Source of the DNA: Zygnema cylindricum
Lineage: Eukaryota; Streptophyta; Zygnematophyceae; Zygnematales; Zygnemataceae
Length of the DNA stretch: 14,308 nucleotides
Direction of reading: 5' to 3'
Assembly (NCBI GenBank): GCA_037447655.1
Contig: JBBHKE010001407.1
Coordinates: forward strand, 1 to 14,308
Under the pieces are notes generated by a model. That model was not told the DNA's origin, ran no database searches, and was given only the letters and a program-made list of their open reading frames with translations. Shown here piece after piece: positions 6,907-14,308 of the stretch (position 1 is its first letter; each line of letters opens with the position of its first letter). A program made the translations under genes and the position numbers.

Positions 6907-7875
6907 TACAACCCTCAAATGTTACACTCACGTCTACATCCGTCACAATCTAAAGTAGTGATTTCATTTATTTACATAGGAATGCTCTGAAAGTAGTACG
7001 AAGAATCTTCGCTCAAAACAATGTTTCAAGACTGGAGTTTCTGTTACATGCGAAAGCACCTTTAGTTTTTGAGTTTTGACTAAATGGCGTTTGTTGGGCA
7101 AGACCCCTCACGGCCCCTCTACAGATTTAAGTGCACGGAAAAAAGTACGCACAGGCTAGAAACGTGCAGTGGGTTTTTTTTTCTTGTACTCCACGGAAAA
7201 AACTTGCAAAAACCTACGATGTGTGCTACAATGTCTGCCTGTTCGTTCCCATCATGGAACTTTAGTTAAAATCGACTCGTGTGGTGATTTGAGTACAAGT
7301 TTGAAGATGAGCTGGATGAAATTATATAACCTCCATTAGACTACAGAATACAAGAAGCCTCTAGATAGTTATTAACTAACCCACTTTCAATGGCAACAAC
7401 AGCTACCCAACCAGACAAGCAAACAATCTCACTTCACTCCTGTGTTGCTTGGACTCCCCTAAGTCCGTAGAAAATAAAATCACTGAAAACGACCAACCAA
7501 CCGATAAGTTATAAGGCAGTAAAAATGCAAATTCGTAAAAACTCTCAAAGGGAGAGGTGACTACCTTCCAAAATTTTCTAAGTCCTGATTCCCTCTAATA
7601 ACTTCTATCTACTGAAATACGGACCAATCAGATTACTGTACCGTACCAAAAAGTACTAGTGCCGGTGTATCTTTTGTACGGCCTATGTACGACAAGGCTA
7701 TTAAGCAAACGCGTGTCTGCTTTTCACTCGTCGTACATTCCTCGGAATCCCCATGACCGAATGTCATCTCTCCACGTGGCTCTAGGTCATGCCACGTCAC
7801 AAAACGCCAAAGTGACCACTGCGAGATTTCGGCGATCATGTGCGCCGTTGGATTTGCAGCGAGACGCAATCTTAG

Positions 7876-7920
7876 CCTTATAAATACTTACGCATCATTT
7901 GTTTCGTTGTCGAAAACAAA
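7876..7920 (-). promoter_or_regulatory. Promoter core of the B 3' LTR
   Basis: A TATA-like GTATTTATAAGG (7876-7887) next to the palindrome TTTGTTTCG-TTGT-CGAAAACAAA (7898-7920). The right arm has gained one A compared with LTR C and the B 5' LTR. Confidence 0.45.
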
Positions 7921-8071
7921 ATGCATGGTATCCGTTTTGAAATAGAATCGTACTTCGTACTTTCATAAAACTGTATCTATGCATACCGTATACAGTTTTA
8001 GTTAAATGGATTTGTTCCTCCCTAAATATATATATATCTATCACATACTATAGCATTTAGCATTGGTCTTA

Positions 8072-8145
8072 GTCTAATAGGATAAAGCTGACCGCTATCG
8101 GCCAACTTGACGAATCGCAGGTACCGCGATCAAATCCCGGGTTCG
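8072..8145 (+). other. tRNA-like block antisense to the B 3' LTR
   Basis: GGATAAAGCTG (about 8080-8090) and CGATCAAATCC (8127-8137) are the A-box-like and B-box-like motifs. The latter is weakened by a G-to-C change at its first base. It is homologous to 5433-5510 and 13450-13525. Confidence 0.4.
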
Positions 8146-8352
8146 TTAGGTATATTTTTACTAACCTACTAAAAATAACTGCTTGTTGAACTAAGGCTGC
8201 CATGGATCAACCACCCTCTCTATCCTTCAGTGACTACAACAAGTATGGGGGCTAGAGAGAGGAGGTGGAGGCAGGTTGCCTGTCCTTTTCTTTTCTTTTA
8301 CACTAACATATTTAAACCTGGAAAATACTCTAGAAATCTATTAATTTCAACA

Positions 8353-8365
8353 CTCCTCTTATTTT
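8353..8365 (-). other. Polypurine tract of element B
   Basis: On the - strand AAAATAAGAGGAG lies between the pol stop codon and the LTR TG, equivalent to 369-381 in element A. It is the plus-strand priming site by position and composition. Confidence 0.65.
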
Positions 8366-10187
8366 CTAGTCTAATTTTAATTTTTTTTTCAACCCGCATT
8401 TTTCCCTACAATATTTTAATTTAGGAGAGGGCACAAGTTTGGTCAGCATGTCAGCCACCATTTCTTCATCAGGTCTATACACAAGATTTAAAATTTCATT
8501 TTCAACTTTTTCTATTACGAAGCTTAATCTTATATCCATATGTTTTGCTTTGAAATGGTGTTTTGGATTGGCTGCAATTGCAATTGAAGCTTGATTATCG
8601 CAAAAGATTTCAAGCACTCCCTCTTTCATACATCCACTTTCTTGCAACAATGACTTCACCCACATTAGTTCATTTACAGCAAAACAACACGCCATATACT
8701 CAGCCTCCATAGTAGACTGAGCAACCACCTTTTGTTGCTTACTGCTCCAACAACAAGCACCTTCCCCCACATACAAAACATATCCAGAAGTGCATCTTCT
8801 CATATGTGCATCCCCATAACTGGCATCACTCCAAGTGGTGATATCAGTGTGCTCCCCTCCCAAATGCAACCATAATTCTCTGGTTCCAACTAGATATCTC
8901 ATGACTCTCTTGGCTGCCTCCCAGTCTGTCTTCCTAGGATCATTAAGACTCCTACTGAGTACTCCAACTGCTGCCGCTATGTCCGGCCTGGTACAGTTCA
9001 TAAAATAGATTAAACTTCCTACGACCTGTCTATAATGGATAGACTTCATAAACTCTCTCTCCTCTGGACAAATCTCATCGTCTAAGATCATCACTCCTCC
9101 TTCTACACTCCCATCACTTACTTTTTTCAAGTCCATGGGAGTGGTACAACTGTTAGCATTTTCCATCTGGAATTTCTCAAGCATATTTCCTATTGCTTCT
9201 TTCTGAGTAAGTCTGATAATCTTCTCCCCCGTATCTCTCTCTATTTGAATTCCCAAAATATATTTTGCCTCCCCTAAATCCTTCATATCAAATTTGCCCC
9301 TAAAATCTTTCTTTAGCCTATTGATCTTCTTCAAAGACTTACTTAACAGAAGCACATCATCCACATAAATTGCAATAAAAATGACACCATTCTCATCTTC
9401 AAACATATAGATAGAATGGTCTGAGCTAATACGGATATATCCCAGATCGTTGAGAAACTCATCTAGTTTCTTATTCCACTCTCGGGGAGCCTGCTACAGT
9501 CCATATAAGGACTTTTTGAGCCTGCAGACTTTGCTCTCTTCTCCTTCTTCCACAAACCCCTAGGGTTGCCTCATGAAAATTTCTTCTTCTAACTCACCAT
9601 TAAGAAAATCAGTCTTAATGTCCATCTGGTGTATTTCCATGTCTTCCGCTGCTGCCAGACTGAGGAGAATCCTTACTGATAGGAACCGAACAACTAGAGC
9701 AAAGGTCTTCTCATAGTCAATCCCCTCCTTTTCGGTGAACCCCTTCACTACGAATCGAGCCTTATATCTCTCAATGGGATTAATTTGGGTTCAATTTTAG
9801 TTTAAATACCCATTAACACCCAATAGGTTTACTGTCTGGAGGAAAATCTGCTAGTTCCCAAGTATTTGATTCCATGATAAAAGCCAGCTCATCATTTATG
9901 GCTCTAATCCATCTTTCTTTCTCTAGACTATTCACTGCCTCCGAGTAAGACTGAGGCTCATCTGGGTGAGATAGCTTAATAACCTTATGAGCGACTTGTT
10001 TTTTTTGTATCCTTTTGCTGCTCCTCCTTCCTCCCTCAAACTCCGAAGCAGGAATGGATGGAAGTCTTGGGTTTCTTCTCACTCTCTCATCGACTCCCAT
10101 GTCCATGGAAGCCGGTTCTGGTCACGCTTCTTCTATGTCCTCGAAATCCATAGGAGTATGTGAGGTTTTTGGTGAGTGTCTTGTATC
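8366..10187 (-). pseudogene. pol: Copia pol: reverse transcriptase and RNase H (element B)
   Basis: Reverse transcriptase copies element RNA into DNA; RNase H removes the template. The N-terminal RT blocks SYSEAVNSLEKERWIRAINDE and SNTWELADFPP are followed by KGFTEKEGIDYEKTFA and IHQMDIKTDFLNGELEEEIFM, which holds the first catalytic Asp. The catalytic YVDD box is at 9356-9367, then LGIQIER, RPDIAAAVG, and RNase H with WSDASYGD, TMEAEYMA and FCDNQAS. From 9406 down to TAG at 8366-8368 the frame is open for 346 codons. Breaks upstream: TGA at 10122-10124, TAA at 9813-9815, a frameshift near 9770-9780, TAG after FMRQP (near 9560) and TAG in the GL*QAPREW block (near 9494). The region between integrase and RT is acidic and variable, as usual. 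Confidence 0.9.
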
Positions 10188-11773
10188 TCAGGTCTCCCTT
10201 GAATCTGCAATCACGGTTTCACTCATGTCCCTTTCGGGAACGACCGAGTTCTCCTCACTGTCGGACTCAAATCTGATTCTTATCATTTTTGTATATTTGA
10301 AGGGGTCAAATGACTTCCCTTCATCCATGACAACTAAGTGTTTGACCAGAATTATATCTCTTTTTGCTAAGTCATAGACTTTATATCCCTTAACATCCTC
10401 ATCATATCCCACAAAGTATCCAGGTTTTCCCTTAGCATCTAGTTTGCAGTTCTTCCTATCTGTGTCAAGACTATAAACATGGCTACCGAATACTTCAAGG
10501 TGTGAGATATCTGGTTTCCTTCCAACCCATCTCTCATAAGGTGTCACTCCCTTTAAAGCTGAGGTTATGACTCTATTCTTAATTTAGTTGGCACAGTTTA
10601 TTGCTTCTGCCCAAAATCTCTTTCCTATTTTCTTGTCAGCCAACATACTGCATGCACTATCTCCTAGGGTTCGATTCAACCTTTCAGCTACCCCATTTTG
10701 TTCCGGATTATAGGGTACGGTTTTCTGGTGCTGCACTCCCTCATCTCTCAGATATTCCTCAAACTTGTTAGAGGTATATTCCCCCCATTATCACTCCTTA
10801 TTCTCTTAATGGGGGTTTCATGCAACTTCTCACTCCAGGCTTTATATTCTTTGAAGTAAGTTGATGCTTCAGACTTTGTTTTCAGAAAGTAGACTCTAGA
10901 GTATCTAGACCAGTCATCAGTTATTGTCATCATAAACCTCTTTCCTCCTACCGAAGATACTTTTGCAGGTCTCCAAATATCTGTGTGGACCAAATCTAAC
11001 ACTTTCTCACCTCTATATGTGGCGGCTTTGGGAAAGGGAAGTCTGTGAGCCTTACCTTGAGCACAACCACTACAATCATCCATCATTTTATTATCCCCAA
11101 AATGAATGACTTCTACTACCCCAAGCTTTTTCATTTCCCTCAACCTATCAAAATACACATGCCCCAACCGCTTATCCCAAATCATCAACTTAGGAACACC
11201 AACATAGTAAGCATTATTCTTTTCATTACTCAGGTTAAGCCCAAATATTCCTTGGCTACCCTTATATGCCGTGAAGTAAACTTCATCCCCATACTTAGCT
11301 GTAAAGACTCCCTTTCAAGTGAAGGTATCAAACTCTTTGTCATCTAACACAGACGTAGAGAAAAGATTTTTACTCAGCTGAAGAATGTAGAGTACACCTG
11401 AGAATGTAAGTATAGAAGTGTTACCCTCCACTAAGACTTTCACATCTACTGATCCCACTAGATCTGTGGTAACCACTCTCCCATCCCCATACTCTATCTC
11501 TACAGTAGGGATTTTCATTAGCTTAGTGAAAAGTTCTTTATCACGACACATATGCATGGATGCACCTGAGTCGATAATCCATCTTTCCTGTGGAGCTTCT
11601 TCAATTGCTCCAAGGGCACACTTCTGTCTCCGAGGGATCTCCTTCTCTTGCAGACTCTCCTCAAGAAGAAGCTCCCCATCTTCCTCAAAGGACTCATCCT
11701 CGGTTTCTCCTGTCACTTTTGTAACCAAAAGTGCCTTTTTCTTCCCTCTGAAAGAACCCCCTCCACGGTTCTC
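10188..11773 (-). pseudogene. pol: Copia pol: protease and integrase (element B)
   Basis: Starts right after the TAA that closes gag and stays in the same frame, with no separate start. An acidic linker leads to the protease DSGA (11561-11572). Integrase follows with zinc-binding residues (GH, CSGC), HTDIW, SDNGG and NGVAERLNRTL, then the GKPGYFVGYD block. Breaks: a stop replacing Arg after EFDTFT (near 11316), a one-base loss in the C run 10781-10786 (G run on the coding strand) just after SDNGG, TAA in NCAN*IKN (near 10583) and TGA at 10188-10190. The first zinc-ligand His is Asp (codon 11174-11176), as in C, and HTDIWGP has become HTDIWRP. Confidence 0.9.
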
Positions 11774-12690
11774 TTAGAGCCTCAGCTCTAAAAGCTTGAC
11801 ACAATCTGCGATGAAGTGTCCAGACTTTTTGCAAAAATGACAAAGACCCTTTGGGGGCCTCGGTCCTCCAAAATGATCTCTTTCCCCTTTGTACTGTTTT
11901 TTGAGGTTCTTCCCCTATCCGTCCCCTCCTGCTGCTAGAGCTTGAATGCTCTTTCCTCCTCTCTTAATCTCCATTGTGTTTTCCTGCACAAGTATCATCC
12001 TGACCACTGTGTTCCATTTCGATGAACTATCAGCCATTTCTTGTACTCGGTACACTATGTTCTCGTACTCATCTAGTAACTTTATCATAAGGGTGTTAAC
12101 TTTCATTTTCATTGTACCACTCCACCCGGCACTTTCCATCTCCATATACAAACAAGAAAGATCATTACAGTAATCTAACATCTTTCCTCCTTTGTAAGTG
12201 TAACTCACTAGCTTTTGCTCAGCCAACTGGAGCTCCTAATTAGTGTAACTATATAGATCTCCACCAAACTCACCCACAACTCCTCGGCCTTGTAAATGTT
12301 AAAATGAGGAGTGGCGAAAGCTTGAGTGAGGTGCCTCAGAATGAAGTTCTTGGCATCCATGTTTACATCCTCCCACATTTTAGTATCGTTCTCCGCGGTC
12401 TTCACGTTCGCCGCTCCCGGGACTGTGGCAATACGAGTGAGGGGTGTCTCCTTCCCTTTCCCCTTTTCGGACACACTGCTGTACCCATCATCTACCTCCT
12501 CCGTTGAGGCAGTCGTTGTTGCAGGAAACCTTACTCATCAAATCCTGGTGGAGTTCCCGAGGGGTGGACGTTTCACTTGTCCACTGACAATACCCCGGTA
12601 TCGTTTTTCGCACAAAGCTCCTATCATCATGGCTTCACAATAGATGACACCAGATCCATAAAAGGTGGGCACCCTAGAGGGTGGGCCTTT
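11774..12690 (-). pseudogene. gag: Copia gag (element B), broken
   Basis: Aligns throughout with gag of C. The N-terminal FYGSGVIYCEAMMIGALCE block is kept, but the ATG that opens the C frame is AAG here. An inserted base and a lost base near 12535-12560 put a short stretch out of frame and create stops. The UBN2-like region KAEELWVSLVEIY is followed by the frameshift shared with C, then LAEQKLVSYTYKGG and onward. A TAG lies after AAGGDG (near 11915). The zinc knuckle CHFCKKSGHFIADC (11801-11842) keeps all four ligands, and the frame ends at TAA 11774-11776, shared with C. Knuckle retention is inertia in a dead copy, not evidence of function. Confidence 0.85.
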
Positions 12691-13254
12691 AACTTGAAAT
12701 TCAATCTCCTCAAGTGGACTACAGAATACAATAATTCTCAAGATAGTTATTAACTAACCCACTTTCAATGGCAACCAGTGCTACCCAAGCACACAAATAG
12801 AAAATCTCACTGCACCCTTGTGCAGCTTGGACTCCCTTGAGTCTGTAGGAAAAAGAATCACTGTAAACGGCCAACCAACGGATAAGTTATGAGGCTGTAA
12901 AAATGCCAATTTGTACAAACTCTCAAAGGGAGAGGTGACTACCTACCAAAATTTTCTAAGTCCTGATTCCCTCTAATAACTTCTATCTACTGAAGTACAG
13001 ACCAATCATATTACTGTACCGTACAAAAAAGTACTACTGCCAGTGCACGTTTTGTACGACCTATGTACGAGAAGGCTATTAAGCGGATGCGTGTCTGCTT
13101 TTCACTCGTCCCTACATTCCTCGGAATTCCCATGACCGAATGTCATCTCTCCACGTGGCTCCAGGTCATGCCACGTCACAAAACGCCAAAGTGACCACTC
13201 CGGGATTTTGGCGATGATGTGCGCCGTTTGATTTGCAACGAGACGCAATCTTAG

Positions 13255-13299
13255 CCGTTATAAATACTTTCGCGACATTTGTTTCGCTGTCGAAACAAA
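13255..13299 (-). promoter_or_regulatory. Promoter core of the B 5' LTR
   Basis: A TATA-like GTATTTATAACGG (13255-13267) and a perfect palindrome TTTGTTTCG-CTGT-CGAAACAAA (13278-13299), identical in layout to LTR C. In a live element this LTR would drive genomic RNA towards gag. Confidence 0.5.
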
Positions 13300-13404
13300 A
13301 TGCGTGGTATCCGTTTTGAAATAGAATCGTACTTCGTACTTTCATAAAACTGTATGTATGCATGCCGTATACAGTTTTAGTTAAATTGATTTGTTCCTCC
13401 CTAA

Positions 13405-13428
13405 ATATATATATATATATATATATAT
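13405..13428. repeat. (AT)12 microsatellite
   Basis: A pure 24-bp AT run. The left LTR of B has a shorter run and LTR C an interrupted one at the same place. About 15 bp next to it (the TCACATACTATAG region of the other LTRs) is missing here, so expansion and deletion occurred together. Confidence 0.9.
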
Positions 13429-13449
13429 CTACATTTAGCGTTGGTCCTA

Positions 13450-13525
13450 GTCTAATAGGAAAAAGCTGACCGCTATCGGCTAACTTGACGAACCGCAGGT
13501 ACCTGGATCAAATCCCGAGTTTGTC
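13450..13525 (+). other. tRNA-like block antisense to the B 5' LTR
   Basis: AGGAAAAAGCTG (about 13457-13468) and GGATCAAATCC (13505-13515) are the A-box-like and B-box-like motifs. The A-box side is more decayed than in LTR C. Confidence 0.4.
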
Positions 13526-13715
13526 AAGTATATTTTTAGTAACCTTCTAAAAATAACTGCATGTTGAACTTAGGCTGCCATGGATCAACCACCCTCATTA
13601 TCTTTTAGTGACTACAACAAGTATGGGGGCTAGAGAGAGGAGGTGGAGGCAGGCTGCCCGTCCTTTTCTTTTCTTTTATACTAACATATTTAAACCTAGA
13701 AAATACTCTAAAATC

Positions 13716-14296
13716 GGGAAACCATGGCGGAAGGATTTAGAATTTGTGACGTCGACATTGTCATATTTTAGCGTGACGTCAAAATGTCACAAACCCTAAA
13801 ACAAACCCTATGTTATATGTAGCTAGACGTCGACAACCGTCGCTATTTTGTAAACGTTATCAATTGTTGCGAGTTTTGTAGTCGTCTACAACCCTCATAA
13901 GTTACACCCACGTCTACATCTGTCACAACCTAAAGTAGTGATTTCATTTATTTACATAGGAATGCTCTGAAAGTAGTACGGAGAATCTTTGCTAAAAACA
14001 AAGTTTCAAGACTGAAGTTTTTGTTACATGCAAAAGCACCTTTAGTTGTTGAGTTTTGACTAAATGGCGTTTGTTGGGCGAGACCCCTCACGGCCCTTGT
14101 ACGGATTTAAGTGCACGGAAAAAAGTACGCACAGGCTAGAAACGTGCAGTGGGTTTTTTTTTCTGGTACTCCGCGGAAAAAACTTGCAAAAACCTACGAC
14201 ATGTGCTACAATGTCTGCCTATTCGTTCCAATCATGGAACTTTAGTTAAAATCACCTCGCGTGGTGATTTGAGTACAAGTTTGAAGATGAACTGGA
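13716..14296. repeat. Spacer F, copy 2 (uninterrupted)
   Basis: 581 bp matching F copy 1 without the solo LTR. It shows the inverted repeat TTTGTGAC/GTCACAAA (13743-13750, 13786-13793), a TGACGTCA site between its arms, the complete 27-bp tandem repeat (13835-13888) and the empty target TCGTC (13882-13886). The 61-codon frame at 14064-14249 is open but has no recognisable domain; compared with copy 1 it shows about six amino-acid changes and only two silent codon changes. F ends CTGGA at 14292-14296. Confidence 0.8.
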
Positions 14297-14308
14297 GGGA
14301 CGCGAATG
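14297..14308. other. Sequence beyond F, candidate pre-insertion flank
   Basis: After CTGGA the window continues GGGACGCGAATG. F copy 1 is followed at the same point by the LTR of B. These bases may be the original sequence to the right of F, but 12 bp is too little to classify. Confidence 0.35.

Larger units (their letters stand above)
5699..7316. repeat. Spacer F, copy 1 (interrupted by a solo LTR)
   Basis: Non-coding sequence between the truncated 5' LTR of C and the 3' LTR of B. Apart from the solo LTR at 5869-6901 it aligns base by base with 13716-14296, differing at roughly 5-7% of positions by my hand count of parts. It contains an inverted repeat TTTGTGAC/GTCACAAA (5726-5733, 5769-5776) and a 27-bp imperfect tandem repeat (5817-5868). 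It has a 61-codon open frame (7084-7269) that is open in both copies but shows mostly amino-acid-changing differences, so it does not look selected. Its last bases CTGGA (7312-7316) abut the LTR of B. I do not recognise F. Confidence 0.8.
7317..8352 (-). repeat. 3' LTR of element B (1036 bp)
   Basis: In element orientation it begins TGTTGAAATTAATAG right after the polypurine tract (8352). It ends ATATAATTTCA at 7317, the end matched by the TTTCA end of LTR A. It is the only complete B/C-type LTR in the window. It carries the tRNA-like block (8072-8145), a TATA-like box (7876-7887), the palindrome TTTGTTTCG...CGAAAACAAA (7898-7920, one extra A) and a G-box (7772-7779). Confidence 0.9.
7317..13715 (-). 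mobile_element. Copia element B, complete layout, defective
   Basis: A reverse-strand Ty1/copia element about 6.4 kb long. On the - strand: 5' LTR (13715-12695), gag, protease, integrase, RT, RNase H, polypurine tract and 3' LTR (8352-7317). All copia domains are present in the canonical order (integrase before RT), but gag-pol holds at least eight stops and several frameshifts. The two LTRs differ by roughly 7% over the stretch I counted by hand, so the insertion is old. The left flank ends CTGGA directly against the LTR TG. The right LTR lacks its outer ~14 bp, so no matching TSD exists on that side. Confidence 0.93.
12695..13715 (-). repeat. 5' LTR of element B, missing its first ~14 bp
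   Basis: The inner end TGAAATTCAATC (12695) matches the end of the left LTR and adjoins the gag leader. The outer end stops matching at 13715, exactly where LTR C stops at 5698, and F follows. Within it are the tRNA-like block (13450-13525), an AT dinucleotide run, the palindrome (13278-13299), a TATA-like box (13255-13267) and a G-box (13151-13158). I could not identify a convincing primer-binding site in the leader left of 12695 or left of 4690. Confidence 0.9.

Noticed and set aside
7084-7269. A conserved 61-residue host protein (second copy 14064-14249)
   Set aside because: Most differences between the two copies change the amino acid, the frame contains a long T run coding FFF, and no motif or promoter context supports translation.
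1-14308. CRISPR array, defence system, secretion or biosynthetic cluster
   Set aside because: No spaced direct repeats, no prokaryotic gene layout and no genes other than retroelement gag-pol; the whole window is accounted for by LTR elements and spacer F.

Overview
This window is eukaryotic repeat DNA made almost entirely of nested LTR retrotransposons of the Ty1/copia type. I see no host gene, rRNA gene, functional tRNA gene or CRISPR. The copia order (gag with a CCHC knuckle, protease, integrase, reverse transcriptase, RNase H), 5-bp target-site duplications and TG...CA LTR ends are all visible. A repeat-rich land plant is a reasonable guess from the density and nesting, but the sequence does not fix the lineage and I do not name one.

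Layout, left to right. (1) 1-1428: 3' end of copia element A on the + strand, with an open RNase H reading frame (3-368), a polypurine tract and a complete 1047-bp LTR (382-1428). A sits inside the integrase gene of element C. (2) 1429-5698: element C on the - strand, with part of integrase, protease, gag and a 5' LTR (4690-5698). Its protease/gag linker is split by an unrelated 962-bp solo LTR (2735-3696, TSD GGTTT). C's RT, RNase H and 3' LTR must lie left of the window, beyond A. (3) 5699-7316: a spacer here called F, interrupted by a solo LTR of the A family (5869-6901). (4) 7317-13715: element B on the - strand, complete in layout (3' LTR, RNase H, RT, integrase, protease, gag, 5' LTR) but dead from many stops and frameshifts. 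(5) 13716-14296: a second copy of F without the solo LTR, then 12 bases that leave the repeat.

C-F and B-F form a tandem pair. Both 5' LTRs lack the same first ~14 bp and join F at the same point, and C and B share several disabling lesions. The pair was therefore produced by duplication of an already broken element with its flank, not by two independent insertions. The second F copy also preserves the pre-insertion site of the solo LTR in the first.

The most interesting signal is in the LTRs. All five LTRs of the A and B/C families carry, antisense to the element, a tRNA-like block with a B-box/T-loop motif and an A-box-like motif about 36-40 bp upstream. They also share an ordered promoter layout: a TTTG-type palindrome, a TATA box, then an ACGT-core motif about 90-110 bp further on. 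The window otherwise records decay, nesting and duplication of retroelements. No genes cooperate here beyond the retroelements' own gag-pol.
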